A stretch of 64,000 nt of DNA from positions 163,780-227,779 of the forward strand of contig NZ_JAPESW010000001.1 in assembly GCF_028527925.1 (NCBI RefSeq), in the 5' to 3' direction. Position 1 is the stretch's first letter. Every line of letters starts with the position of its first letter. The position numbers and the translations under genes are program-made. The stretch comes from Cellulomonas fimi. GTDB lineage: Bacteria > Actinomycetota > Actinomycetes > Actinomycetales > Cellulomonadaceae. Below, piece by piece: positions 42,968-52,167 of the stretch. Under the pieces are notes generated by a model. The model ran no database searches and was not told where the DNA came from. It saw only the letters and a program-made list of their open reading frames with translations.

Positions 42968-44242
42968 ATGACCCAGACCCACGCCCGCCCGCGCCTCCGC
43001 GGCGCGACCCGCGCGGCCGCCGCCGCACTCCCCCTCGTGATGCTCGCGGCGTGCGCCGGCACCGCCGAGGACGCGGCCCCCGCGTCGACCGCGACCGAGA
43101 ACACCCCGTCGAGCGGCGCCGCCGAGGCCTCGACCTACCAGCCACGCCTGGTCGTCACGTACGACGGCGGCCTGCTCGTGCTCGACGCGGACACGCTCGA
43201 GACCGTCGAGCGGATCGAGAAGGACGGCTTCCTGCGCGTCAACCCCGCGGGCGACGGACGGCACGTCATGGTGTCGACCGACGCGGGCTTCCAGGTGCTC
43301 GACGCGGGCACCTGGGCCGAGGAGCACGGCGACCACGCCCACTACTGGACCGCCGACCCGGCGCTGACCGACGTCACCTACCCCGCGGAGAAGCCGGGGC
43401 ACGTCGTCGTGCACGACGACCGTGTCGCGCTGTTCGACGACGGCACGGGCGAGGTCACGGTGCTCGACGTGCACGACGTCGCGGGCGGCGAGGACGCGGT
43501 GACCCGCACGTACACCACCCCGTCGCCGCACCACGGCGTCGCGGTGCTGCGCGGCGACGACGCGCTCGTCGTGTCCGACGGTACCGAGGAGCAGCGCAGC
43601 GGCGTCCGGCTGCTCGACGCCGACGACACCGAGATCGCCGCGACCGACGCGTGCCCCGGCGTGCACGGCGAGGCGGTGGCCGCGGACGAGGTGGTCGTCG
43701 TCGGCTGCCAGGACGGCCTCGTCGTCGTCAACGAGGACACGATCACCAAGGTCGCGAGCCCCGACGCGTACGGGCGCATCGGCAACCAGGCGGGCAGCGA
43801 GGAGTCGCCGGTCGTGCTCGGCGACTACAAGTCCGACCCCGACGCCGAGCTCGAGCGGCCCACGCGCGTGTCGCTCGTCGACACCCGCACCGCGTCGCTG
43901 CGCCTGGTCGACCTGCCCGCGTCGTACACCTTCCGCTCGCTCGGCCGCGGCCACGACGGCGAGGCCCTGGTCCTCGGCACCGACGGGTCGCTGCACGTCA
44001 TCGACCCCGAGGCCGGGACGCTCACGCGCTCGATCCCGCTGATCGACGCGTGGACCGAGCCCGACGAGTGGCAGGACCCGCGCCCGACCCTGCACGTCCT
44101 CGACCGGACCGCCTACGTCACGGACCCGGCGACGAACCGCGTGCTCGCGGTCGACGTCGCGACCGGCGAGGTGTGGCGGTCGGCCGAGCTCGACGTCACG
44201 CCGAACGAGCTGACGTCGGCGGCAGGGCGGCACGCACACTGA
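42968..44242 (+). CDS. aztD: Zinc metallochaperone AztD-like lipoprotein
   Basis: Encodes 424 aa. A lipobox-type sequence (VMLAACAG, Cys about 28) ends the signal peptide, so it is membrane-anchored outside the cell. The rest is a beta-propeller with His-rich loops (EEHGDHAHYW, SPHHGVAV) and CPGVHGEAV, typical of AztD, which passes zinc to the solute-binding protein AztC. No aztABC importer genes are adjacent, so its partner is elsewhere or different. The Zur-like box directly upstream supports a zinc-starvation role. It is followed by a large terminator and the siderophore operon. Confidence 0.87.
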   Translation: MTQTHARPRLRGATRAAAAALPLVMLAACAGTAEDAAPASTATENTPSSGAAEASTYQPRLVVTYDGGLLVLDADTLETVERIEKDGFLRVNPAGDGRHVMVSTDAGFQVLDAGTWAEEHGDHAHYWTADPALTDVTYPAEKPGHVVVHDDRVALFDDGTGEVTVLDVHDVAGGEDAVTRTYTTPSPHHGVAVLRGDDALVVSDGTEEQRSGVRLLDADDTEIAATDACPGVHGEAVAADEVVVVGCQDGLVVVNEDTITKVASPDAYGRIGNQAGSEESPVVLGDYKSDPDAELERPTRVSLVDTRTASLRLVDLPASYTFRSLGRGHDGEALVLGTDGSLHVIDPEAGTLTRSIPLIDAWTEPDEWQDPRPTLHVLDRTAYVTDPATNRVLAVDVATGEVWRSAELDVTPNELTSAAGRHAH

Positions 44243-44249
44243 CCCGCAC

Positions 44250-44305
44250 CCGGCTCTCCCGGAGCCCGCGCGGTGGGGTGACCCGCGCGGGCTCCGGTGA
44301 GCCGG
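44250..44305 (+). terminator. Large terminator after aztD
   Basis: A perfect 13-bp stem (44260-44272 and 44284-44296, starting CGGAGCCCG) is closed by an outer 7-bp stem, CCGGCTC and GAGCCGG. It begins 8 nt after the aztD stop. Confidence 0.8.
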
Positions 44306-44402
44306 GCCGGAGACCGGCACCACCAGCGGCCGCCTCGCGCGCAGACGGGCCCCGTGGACCGGCCGGCGCCCGGTCGCGGTCGGACGGGCCGCTCGACGGG
44401 CC

Positions 44403-44570
44403 GTGCAGGGGGCGCCGACGCCGGCGATCCTCGGCCACTTCGACGCGACGATGGCGATCCTGCAGCGCGGCGGGGCGTCAGCGCCACCGATCCGGACGTC
44501 CGTCCGTGTCGCCGGGATCGTCCACGCGTCGGAGCGCGGCTTGACGTCGCCGGGATCGTCGTTAGGTTAG
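44403..44570 (+). CDS. Possible small ORF or gene remnant ahead of desA
   Basis: A 55-codon frame from GTG 44403 has G or C at nearly every third position for its first 45 codons and translates to a protein-like sequence (APTPAILGHFDATMAILQ). It has no clear ribosome site and its end runs through the iron box. It could be a degraded gene end left by an insertion. No family was recognised. Confidence 0.25.
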   Translation: MQGAPTPAILGHFDATMAILQRGGASAPPIRTSVRVAGIVHASERGLTSPGSSLG

Positions 44571-44580
44571 GCAATCCTTC
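44541..44580 (+). promoter_or_regulatory. DtxR/IdeR iron box and promoter of the siderophore operon
   Basis: TTAGGTTAGGCAATCCTTC (44562-44580) matches the actinobacterial iron box TTAGGTTAGGCTAACCTAA at most positions. It overlaps the -10 of a promoter TTGACG (44541-44546), 16 nt, TAGGTT (44563-44568). Iron-bound DtxR/IdeR would block RNA polymerase. Confidence 0.85.
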
Positions 44581-44642
44581 GTCGAGTAAGGACGTCCTCA
44601 CTCGCCGAACGCCCAACTTCGTCGACCCCAGGGGGGCCTCGC

Positions 44643-46103
44643 GTGCGCGAGCTGCTGTCGTCCCGCACCGCCGACCACTACGCCGACACGGTGCACACCA
44701 CCGTCGACCGGATCGCCGCACGCCTGCGGACCACCACCCAGCCGTACTCCGGTGCCACCCCCGCACAGCTGCGGGCGCTCGTCGACGCCGTCGACCTCGA
44801 CGGGCCGGCGATCGGCACGCCCGCGGCGCTGCGCGAGGTCGACGACCTCGTCCTCGAGCACGCGGTGTGGTTCCACCTGCCGACCTACGCGGCCCACCTG
44901 AACTGCCCCGTCGTGCTGCCCGCGGTCGCGACCGAGGCCGTGCTCGCCGCGGTGAACCCGTCGGTCGACACGTTCGACCAGTCCGGGATCGGGACGTTCG
45001 TCGAGCGCAGCGTCGTCGACTGGACGGCACGCCGCATCGGGTTCGTCGCCGGGGACGGGATCTTCACGTCGGGCGGCACGCAGTCGAACCTCCAGGGGCT
45101 GCTGCTGGCCCGCGAGCACGCACTCGCCGGCGTCGACGACCGCGGCGCGATGCTGCCGCGGCTGCGCGTCGTCGCCAGCTCGTCGAGCCACTTCAGCGTC
45201 CAGAAGGCCGCGCTCCTGCTGGGCCTCGCGCCCGACGCCGTCGTCGCCGCACCCGTCGACCCCCTCGGGCGGCTGCGGCCCGAGGGCGTCGCCGCCACGC
45301 TCGCCGCGATCCGCGCCGCGGGCGACGTGCCCATGGCGGTCGTCGCGACCGCGGGCACGACCGACCGCGGCTGCGTCGACCCGCTGGACCCGGTCGCGCG
45401 CGTCTGCGAGGCCGGCGGCACGTGGTTGCACGTCGACGCCGCCTACGGGTGCGGGCTGCTCGTCTCCCCCACCCGGCGGCACCTGCTCGACGGCATCGAG
45501 CGGGCCCGGTCCGTCACCGTCGACTTCCACAAGAGCTTCTTCCAGCCCGTGTCGTCGAGCGCGCTGCTCGTGCGCGACCCCGCCGACCTCGCACCGGTCG
45601 CGTGGCATGCCGACTACCTCAACCCCGAGGACAGCGACGAGCCGAACCAGGTGGACAAGTCGCTCCAGACGACGCGTCGGTTCGACGCGCTCAAGCTCTG
45701 GACGACGCTGCGCGCGCTCGGCGCCGACCGGCTCGGCGCGATGTTCGACGAGGTGCTCGACCTCGCCGCGGCCGCGCACCGGTGGGTCGACGAGGACGAC
45801 GACCTCGTGCTCGTCGGGCGCTCGCAGCTGTCGACCGTGCTGTTCCGCTACCAGCCCGTCGGGGTGCCGGACGCGCAGGCCGACACGCTCGTCCCGCAGA
45901 TCCGCTCCGCCCTGTTCGGCTCCGGTCGGGCGCTCGTCGCCAAGACCGTCGTCGACGGGCGGCCCTGCCTCAAGCTCACGCTGCTCAACCCGGACACCAC
46001 GCTCGACGACGTGGCGGGCGTGCTCGAACTCGTGCGAGCCGCGGGTGCCGCGCTCGTCGAGGGCGACGACCTGGTCGCGGACGCCGCGGCGGTGGCCCGG
46101 TGA
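44643..46103 (+). CDS. desA: PLP-dependent lysine decarboxylase for siderophore synthesis (DesA-like)
   Basis: Encodes 486 aa from a GTG with AGGGGGG upstream. It is a group II PLP decarboxylase: HLNCPVVLPAVATEAVLAAVN and DTFDQSG in the N-terminal half, GGTQSNLQGLL, HVDAAYGCG, and the PLP-lysine motif VDFHKSFFQPVS (Lys near 297). DesA converts lysine to cadaverine, the first step of desferrioxamine synthesis. It is the first gene of an operon with 4-nt overlaps and sits behind the iron box. A diaminobutyrate-type decarboxylase is the main alternative, but gene order supports DesA. Confidence 0.92.
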   Translation: MRELLSSRTADHYADTVHTTVDRIAARLRTTTQPYSGATPAQLRALVDAVDLDGPAIGTPAALREVDDLVLEHAVWFHLPTYAAHLNCPVVLPAVATEAVLAAVNPSVDTFDQSGIGTFVERSVVDWTARRIGFVAGDGIFTSGGTQSNLQGLLLAREHALAGVDDRGAMLPRLRVVASSSSHFSVQKAALLLGLAPDAVVAAPVDPLGRLRPEGVAATLAAIRAAGDVPMAVVATAGTTDRGCVDPLDPVARVCEAGGTWLHVDAAYGCGLLVSPTRRHLLDGIERARSVTVDFHKSFFQPVSSSALLVRDPADLAPVAWHADYLNPEDSDEPNQVDKSLQTTRRFDALKLWTTLRALGADRLGAMFDEVLDLAAAAHRWVDEDDDLVLVGRSQLSTVLFRYQPVGVPDAQADTLVPQIRSALFGSGRALVAKTVVDGRPCLKLTLLNPDTTLDDVAGVLELVRAAGAALVEGDDLVADAAAVAR

Positions 46104-47443
46104 GCGCCGCCGCGCCGGGCCGCACGCACGACCTCGTCGGCATCGGGATCGGCCCGTTCAACCTCGGCCTCGCGGCGCTCGCCGACCCGCTCGGGCTCGA
46201 CGCGGTCTTCCTCGACGGCCGCGACGGCTTCGCGTGGCACCACGGGATGATGCTCGAGGGCGCGACGATCCAGGTGCCGTTCCTCGCCGACCTCGTGACG
46301 ATGGCCGACCCGACGTCGCGCTTCTCGTTCCTCGCGTGGCTCAAGGCCACCGGGCGGCTGTACCCGTTCTACATCCGCGAGTCGTTCTACCCGCTGCGCG
46401 CCGAGTACGACGCGTACTGCCGCTGGGTCGCGGACCAGCTCGGCACGCTGCGCTGGGGTCGGACGGTCGTGCGGGTCGAGGCCGACGGCGACGACTACCT
46501 GGTGCGCGCGCGACGGGCCGACGGCGGCGTCGAGACGTACCGGACGCGGCACGTCGTGCTCGGTGTCGGTACCCAGCCCGTGGTCCCGCCCGCGCTGCGG
46601 GATGTCGGCGGGCCCGTCGTGCACAGCGCCGACTACCTGCCGGCGCGGGCGTCGTTGCAGGCGGCACGCAGCGTGACCGTCGTCGGCAGCGGGCAGTCGG
46701 CGGCCGAGATCTACCGCGACCTGCTCGAGGACGTCGACCGGTGCGGCTACCGGCTCGACTGGGTCACGCGCTCGCCGCGGTTCTTCCCGATGGAGTACAC
46801 GAAGCTCACGCTCGAGATGACGTCGCCCGAGTACACCGACCACTTCCACGGGCTCCCGACGGACGTCCGCGACCGGGTCGGGCGCGAGCAGCGTGCGCTG
46901 TCGAAGGGCATCAGCGCGGCGCTGGTGGACGACATCTACGACACGCTCTACCGCAAGAGCGCGGCCGGACCGGTCCCGACGACGCTGCTCACGGACACTG
47001 AGGTCGTCGGCGCGCGGTGGGACGGCGAGCGGTACACGCTGCGGCTGCGGCACGCGCAGCTCGACGCCGTGCACGAGCGCACGACCGACGCCCTGGTCCT
47101 GGCGACCGGCTACGCCGCGCGGGTTCCCGCGTTCCTCGACCCCGTCCTCGACCGCCTGGACCTCGACGCGCGCGGGCGGTTCGCGGTCGCGCGCGACTAC
47201 TCCGTCGACGGCGGGCGCGGGCGCGTCTTCGTCCAGAACGGCGAGGAGCACACGCACGGCGTCACCGCGCCCGACCTCGGGTTCGGCGCGTGGCGGTCGT
47301 CGGCGATCCTCGAGGCCGTGGTCGGGCGCGAGGTGTACCCCCGCGAGCGCCGCATCGCGTTCCAGGAGTTCGGCGTGCCCGCCGACGCGCAGCCGGTCGC
47401 GGCCGACGACGACGCCGACGCGCTGGTCGGCGGCGCGCGATGA
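46100..47443 (+). CDS. desB: FAD-dependent amine/lysine N-hydroxylase (DesB-like)
   Basis: Encodes 447 aa; the GTG at 46100 overlaps the desA stop. Motifs are the FAD site GIGIGPFNLGLAALAD, the NADPH site VVGSGQSAAEIYRDL and the C-terminal DALVLATGYAAR typical of lysine/ornithine N-monooxygenases. With DesA upstream the substrate is probably cadaverine, giving N-hydroxycadaverine. Two further overlapping genes follow. Confidence 0.93.
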   Translation: MSAAAPGRTHDLVGIGIGPFNLGLAALADPLGLDAVFLDGRDGFAWHHGMMLEGATIQVPFLADLVTMADPTSRFSFLAWLKATGRLYPFYIRESFYPLRAEYDAYCRWVADQLGTLRWGRTVVRVEADGDDYLVRARRADGGVETYRTRHVVLGVGTQPVVPPALRDVGGPVVHSADYLPARASLQAARSVTVVGSGQSAAEIYRDLLEDVDRCGYRLDWVTRSPRFFPMEYTKLTLEMTSPEYTDHFHGLPTDVRDRVGREQRALSKGISAALVDDIYDTLYRKSAAGPVPTTLLTDTEVVGARWDGERYTLRLRHAQLDAVHERTTDALVLATGYAARVPAFLDPVLDRLDLDARGRFAVARDYSVDGGRGRVFVQNGEEHTHGVTAPDLGFGAWRSSAILEAVVGREVYPRERRIAFQEFGVPADAQPVAADDDADALVGGAR

Positions 47444-48057
47444 GCGCGCCCGGCACCCCGGTGGCTGTCGCGGCGGACGCGTCGGTCGGCTCGGACGTGA
47501 CGCCGGCCGGGTCGTCGCCGGTCGTCACGCTCGAGCCGCTCGACGTCGGCGCGCACGTCGCGCGCCTGCACGCGTGGCTCACCCACCCGCGGTCCGCCGC
47601 GTGGGAGATGGGCCACCTCGGGGTCGACGAGGTGCGCGCCTACTTCGACGACGTCGCCGCCGACCCCCACCAGCAGGCGTGGCTCGGCCGTGTCGACGGG
47701 GAGCCGACGTTCCTCGTCGAGACGTACGACCCCGCGCACGTGCTGCTCACCGAGGTGCACGACGCGGAGCCCGGCGACGTGGGCATGCACCTGCTCGTCG
47801 CGCCGCCGACCGGCGCCCCCGTGCACGGCCTCACCTCGGCCGTCATGCGCGAGGTCGTGCGGTTCGTGCTCGACGGCCTGGGCGCGACGCGCGTCGTCGT
47901 CGAGCCCGACGTCACCAACACCCGCATCGCCGCGAAGAACGCCGCCGCCGGGTTCCGCGTGCTGCGGGAGGTCGACCTCCCCGGCAAGCGCGCGCTGCTG
48001 TGCGTCTGCACGCGCGCGGACCTCGCCGCGAGCCCCCTGGGAAGGACCCTGCGATGA
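47440..48057 (+). CDS. desC: Hydroxylamine acyltransferase (DesC-like, GNAT fold)
   Basis: Encodes 205 aa with ATGA overlaps at both ends (47440 and 48054). The RhbD/IucB-type acyltransferase pattern is present: HPRSAAWEMGHLGVDEVRAYF, EPTFLVETYDP, GDVGMHLLVAPP and VVVEPDVTNTRIA. DesC acylates N-hydroxycadaverine with succinyl-CoA or acetyl-CoA, forming the hydroxamate groups. The N-terminal 28 residues are a low-complexity extension. Confidence 0.9.
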   Translation: MSAPGTPVAVAADASVGSDVTPAGSSPVVTLEPLDVGAHVARLHAWLTHPRSAAWEMGHLGVDEVRAYFDDVAADPHQQAWLGRVDGEPTFLVETYDPAHVLLTEVHDAEPGDVGMHLLVAPPTGAPVHGLTSAVMREVVRFVLDGLGATRVVVEPDVTNTRIAAKNAAAGFRVLREVDLPGKRALLCVCTRADLAASPLGRTLR

Positions 48058-49892
48058 CCGCCACGACCGAGCGCCCCGGCGCGGGCGCCCCGCCCGTCGC
48101 GCGGACCGCCGCGCACCTGCGTCCCGAGACGATGGCCGTCGCGCAGCGGCACCTCGTCGCGAAGGCGTTGTCGGAGCTCGCGCACGAACGGCTGCTCGCG
48201 CCGGTCCGCGACGAGGACCCGGCCGACCTGGCGACGGACGACGAGCGCGACCCGCACGGCTACCGCGTCGTCCTCGACCACGGCCGCGTCGTCTACCGGT
48301 TCCGCGCGCGCCGCCTGTCGCTCGAGCACTGGGCGCTCGACGAGGCGAGCCTGACCCGAGACGTCGACGGCGAGCCCGCGCCCCTCGACGCGATGGCGCT
48401 CGTGCTCGAGCTGCAGCCGCTGCTGCGCATCCCCGACCACCTGCTCGCGGTCTACCTGGAGGAGATCGCGTCGACGCTCGCGAGCGGCGCGTTCAAGGCG
48501 CACCACGGCGGCCCGTCGGCCGCGGACCTCGTCGGCGCGCCGCTGTGGGAGGTCGAGGCGGCGATGACCGAGGGGCACCCGTCGTTCGTCGCGAACAACG
48601 GCCGCATCGGCTTCGGCGTCTCGGACCACGCGGCCTACGCGCCCGAGGCGGGCCGGCCGGTGCGGCTGGTGTGGCTCGCGGTGCGGCGCGACGTCAGCCA
48701 CCTCGCGCTCGGCGCCGGGCTCGACGAGGACGCGTTCTACCTCGCCGAGCTGGGCGGCGCGACGATCGCCCGGTTCCACGCGCAGCTCCGCGACCTGGGG
48801 CTCGACCCGGCCGGCTACCGCTGGTTGCCCGTGCACCCGTGGCAGTGGGAGCACCGGCTCGCGGTCACGTTCGCGCCCGACGTCGCGCGCCGCGACCTCG
48901 TCCTGCTCGGCACGGGCGACGACGACTACCTGCCGCAGCAGTCGATCCGCACGCTGCTCAACGTGTCCGACCCGTCGCGCCACTACGTCAAGGTCGCGCT
49001 CGCCATCCAGAACATGGGCTTCCTGCGGGGGCTGTCGCCCGCGTACATGGCGGCGACGCCCGGGATCAACGACTGGGTCGCGGACCTCGTCGCGGGCGAC
49101 CGCGTGCTGGGTGCGCTCGGGTTCCGCGTCCTGCGCGAGCGCGTCTCGATCGGGTACACGGGCGACGCGTACCACCGCACGCCGCAGCCGAACGCGCACC
49201 GCAAGATGGTCGCCGCGCTGTGGCGCGAGAGCCCTGTCCCGCTCGTCCCGACCGGGCACGCGCTCGCCACGATGGCGTCGCTGCTGCACCGCGACGCCGA
49301 CGGCGCGTCCTACGTCGGGGCGCTCGTCGCCGCGTCCGCGCTCGACGGCACGACGTGGGTCCGGCGCTACCTCGACGTCTACCTCACGCCGCTCGTGCAC
49401 TGCCTGCTCGCGCACGACCTCGCGTTCATGCCGCACGGCGAGAACGTGATCCTCGACCTCGACGCGCACGTGCCCGTCGGCGCGTTCCTCAAGGACATCG
49501 GCGAGGAGGTCGTGGTCCTCACCGACCGCCCGCTGCCCGACGAGGTCGCACGCGTGCGGCACCCCGTCGACGCCGACGAGGCCGCGCTCGCCATCTTCAC
49601 CGACGTGTTCGACGGCTTCCTGCGGCACCTCGCCGCGATCCTCGACACCGACGAGCTGCTCGACGAGCGCGCGTTCTGGGGCCTCGTCGCCGAGACGATC
49701 GACGCGCACGCCGCCCGGCACCCCGACCTGCACCGACGCGTCGACCTGCGCGCCCGGCGCTTCGCGCACTCGTGCCTCAACCGGCTGCAGCTGCGCAACA
49801 CCGCGCAGATGGTCGACCTCACCGACCCGTCGGGCTCGCTCATCTACGCGGGCACGCTCGCCAACCCGGTCGCGCGGCGGCGCGACGCATGA
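48054..49892 (+). CDS. desD: NRPS-independent siderophore synthetase (DesD-like, IucA/IucC)
   Basis: Encodes 612 aa, normal for the family. ATP-dependent oligomerisation and macrocyclisation of hydroxamate monomers gives desferrioxamines. Family motifs are EGHPSFVANNGRIGFG (ATP site), the HPWQWEHRLAV block, LPQQSIRTLLN, YVKVALAIQNMGF and, in the FhuF-like C-terminal half, FMPHGENVILDLD. It directly follows desC through an overlap and precedes a penicillin-acylase-type gene. Confidence 0.95.
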   Translation: MTATTERPGAGAPPVARTAAHLRPETMAVAQRHLVAKALSELAHERLLAPVRDEDPADLATDDERDPHGYRVVLDHGRVVYRFRARRLSLEHWALDEASLTRDVDGEPAPLDAMALVLELQPLLRIPDHLLAVYLEEIASTLASGAFKAHHGGPSAADLVGAPLWEVEAAMTEGHPSFVANNGRIGFGVSDHAAYAPEAGRPVRLVWLAVRRDVSHLALGAGLDEDAFYLAELGGATIARFHAQLRDLGLDPAGYRWLPVHPWQWEHRLAVTFAPDVARRDLVLLGTGDDDYLPQQSIRTLLNVSDPSRHYVKVALAIQNMGFLRGLSPAYMAATPGINDWVADLVAGDRVLGALGFRVLRERVSIGYTGDAYHRTPQPNAHRKMVAALWRESPVPLVPTGHALATMASLLHRDADGASYVGALVAASALDGTTWVRRYLDVYLTPLVHCLLAHDLAFMPHGENVILDLDAHVPVGAFLKDIGEEVVVLTDRPLPDEVARVRHPVDADEAALAIFTDVFDGFLRHLAAILDTDELLDERAFWGLVAETIDAHAARHPDLHRRVDLRARRFAHSCLNRLQLRNTAQMVDLTDPSGSLIYAGTLANPVARRRDA

Positions 49893-49932
49893 CGGCGTGC
49901 GTGCCCGGGCCGACCGGCAGCAGGGTGGGCGC

Positions 49933-52167
49933 ATGACCGTCGAGGTGTTCCGCGACGCGTGCGGCGTGCCGCACGTCCGGGCCGGCGACGACCTCGGCCT
50001 CGCGTACGGCCAGGGTCTCGTGACGGCCGTCGACCGGGCGTGGCAGGTCGAGGTCGACCTGTGGCGCGCGCAGGGGCGGCTCGCCGAACGGATCGGACCC
50101 GCGGGGGTCGACTGGGACGTGCTCGCGCGACGCCTGCGCATCGCCGACACCGCGCGGCGGGTCCACGACGCGCTGCCCGCCGACGACCGCGCGTGGGTGG
50201 CCGCCTACGTGCGCGGGATCGACGACGGCCTGCGCGAGCGACCGGTCGCGGAGGTCGACGCCCTCGACGCGCGTCTCGGCGGCAGCACCCCGCGCGAGCC
50301 GTGGCCCGCATGGGGACCGGTCGGCGTGCTGCTCGTCGCGCACGCGCTGTTCTCGACGTTCCCCCGGTTGCTGTGGAACGACCACGTCGCGCGAGCGCTC
50401 GGCGACGACGCGGTCGCCCTGTTCGACGCCGCGGGCGGTGCGGGCGACCCCGGCTCGGGCGGCAGCAACGCGTGGGCGCTGCACGGCTCGCGCACCGCGA
50501 GCGGCCTGCCGCTCGTGGCCGGCGATCCGCACCGGTTGCTCGAGCTCCCGGGCGTCTACCAGCAGGTCCGGCTCGCGTGCCCGGGCGTCGACGTCGTCGG
50601 GCTCGCGTTCCCCGGGGTGCCCGGCGCCCCGCACGTCGCGCACACCGGCGACGTCGCGTGGGGCGTGACGAATGCGATGGCGCACCACGTCGAGGTGTTC
50701 CGCGAGCGCCTGCGTCGGGAGGGCGACACCTGGCAGGCGCTCGGCCCCGACGGCTGGGAGCCCGCGACGGTGCACGAGGAGACGATCCGCGTGCGCGGCG
50801 GCGCCGACGTCCCGGTGCTGGTCGGCGAGACCGCGCGCGGCCCGGTGCTGTGGCGGGACGGTGCGGACGACGATCCGGCGCGCGAGGTCGCCCCCGGCCC
50901 AGGGCCTGCGTCGTCCGGCCGACGCAGTCCAGCGACCGCCGACGACGCGGTCGAGCACGACGCCTGGTCCGTGCGCTTCCCGGTGCGCGCGACCGCCGAC
51001 GCGGGCGTCGGGTGCCTGCGTCGACTGCTGCACGTGCGCACCGCGGGCGAGGTCGCCGACGTGCTGCGGGACTGGGTCGACCCCGTGAACCGCGTGCTCG
51101 TGGCCGACCGCCGCGGCGCGGTGCTGCGCGTCGTCGCCGGACGCGTCCCGGAGCGCGACGCGGGTCTCCGGCACCGCCCGCACGACGCATGGTCCGACGC
51201 CGGCCGCGCGCCGCACTGGGTGTCCCCCGTCGACCCGGAGCCGGTCACGGACGTCGCCGTCGACGCCAACGAGCGACCCGCGCGCCCGGACCACGACCTG
51301 GGTGCCCTCTACGCACCGGCGCAGCGCGCACGTCGCATCCGGACGCTGCTCGACGCGACCCGCGACGAGCCCGCGACCGCGGTGAGCACCGCACGCGTGC
51401 ACGGCGACGTGCGGCACGACGGCGCCGCGCGCCTCCTCGCGCACCTGCCGCGCACCGACGCGGCCCTGTCGGTGGCCGCGCGCACCCTGCGCGACCGGCT
51501 CTTGACGTGGGACCGCGAGATGGCGGCCGACAGCCGTGACGCGGCGGCGTTCGCGCGCTGGCGCGCGGCGCTCGTCCGCCGGGTCGCCGCGCACCCGTCG
51601 CTGGCCGCCCTGCACGACGACCCGGGCGCGGGGCCCGTGCTCGCGCCGTGGTTCGTCGTGCCCGCGCGGGTCGCCGACGCGCTACCCGCGCTGCTCGACG
51701 CGGACCGCGCGGACCCGGACCGGCTGCGTCTCGACGGACCGGCCCTGGTCCGTGCCGCGCTCGAGGACGTGGCCGCCGAGACCCACGCGACGTGGACGGA
51801 CGGCGCGTCCGGCGACGACGCGACCGTGTGGGCGGACCTGCACCGCCTGCACCCCCTGCACGTGCTCGACGAGGTCCCGGGCTGCGCCTCGCCCTTCCCG
51901 GTGGACGTGGGCGTCGGCGGCGACACCGACTGCGTGCGCTCGACGTCGTCGACGCCGGGCGTCACGCACCGCTCGTGGCGCGGCTCGGTCGCGCGCTACG
52001 TCTGGGACCTGGCGGACCGCGAGCGCAGCCGCTGGAACGTGCCGTTCGGCGCGAGCGGCGTGCCCGGCGACCCGCACGCCCTCGACCAGCTCGACGCGTG
52101 GCTCGACGCGCGCACGACCGAGGTCGTCACCGACTGGGACCGTCTCCACCGGGAGGACCTGCCATGA
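49933..52167 (+). CDS. desG: Penicillin acylase family protein of the siderophore operon (DesG-like)
   Basis: Encodes 744 aa from ATG 49933 with AGGGTGG upstream; an in-frame GTG at 49897 is a weaker start. The Ntn-hydrolase cleavage site is GSGGSNAW, with the predicted nucleophile Ser178 after Gly177, followed by the conserved LVAGDPHR. The N-terminus begins directly with the fold (VFRDACGVPHVRAGDD) and has no signal peptide, so unlike secreted acylases it probably stays in the cytosol. A penicillin-amidase-type gene, DesG, accompanies extended Streptomyces des clusters making acylated desferrioxamines. Here it may remove or exchange acyl groups. The substrate is inferred. Confidence 0.85.
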   Translation: MTVEVFRDACGVPHVRAGDDLGLAYGQGLVTAVDRAWQVEVDLWRAQGRLAERIGPAGVDWDVLARRLRIADTARRVHDALPADDRAWVAAYVRGIDDGLRERPVAEVDALDARLGGSTPREPWPAWGPVGVLLVAHALFSTFPRLLWNDHVARALGDDAVALFDAAGGAGDPGSGGSNAWALHGSRTASGLPLVAGDPHRLLELPGVYQQVRLACPGVDVVGLAFPGVPGAPHVAHTGDVAWGVTNAMAHHVEVFRERLRREGDTWQALGPDGWEPATVHEETIRVRGGADVPVLVGETARGPVLWRDGADDDPAREVAPGPGPASSGRRSPATADDAVEHDAWSVRFPVRATADAGVGCLRRLLHVRTAGEVADVLRDWVDPVNRVLVADRRGAVLRVVAGRVPERDAGLRHRPHDAWSDAGRAPHWVSPVDPEPVTDVAVDANERPARPDHDLGALYAPAQRARRIRTLLDATRDEPATAVSTARVHGDVRHDGAARLLAHLPRTDAALSVAARTLRDRLLTWDREMAADSRDAAAFARWRAALVRRVAAHPSLAALHDDPGAGPVLAPWFVVPARVADALPALLDADRADPDRLRLDGPALVRAALEDVAAETHATWTDGASGDDATVWADLHRLHPLHVLDEVPGCASPFPVDVGVGGDTDCVRSTSSTPGVTHRSWRGSVARYVWDLADRERSRWNVPFGASGVPGDPHALDQLDAWLDARTTEVVTDWDRLHREDLP

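Larger units (their letters stand above)
44243..44642 (+). other. 400-bp gap between aztD and desA
   Basis: Contains the aztD terminator (44250-44305), a short frame with coding-like codon use (44403-44570) and the iron-regulated desA promoter (44541-44580). The remainder shows no recognisable feature. Confidence 0.5.

Noticed and set aside
49897..49932. Earlier GTG start for the penicillin-acylase gene, which might add a signal peptide
   Set aside because: The added 12 residues (starting MRARADRQQ) are polar and do not form a signal peptide; the ATG at 49933 has the better ribosome site.
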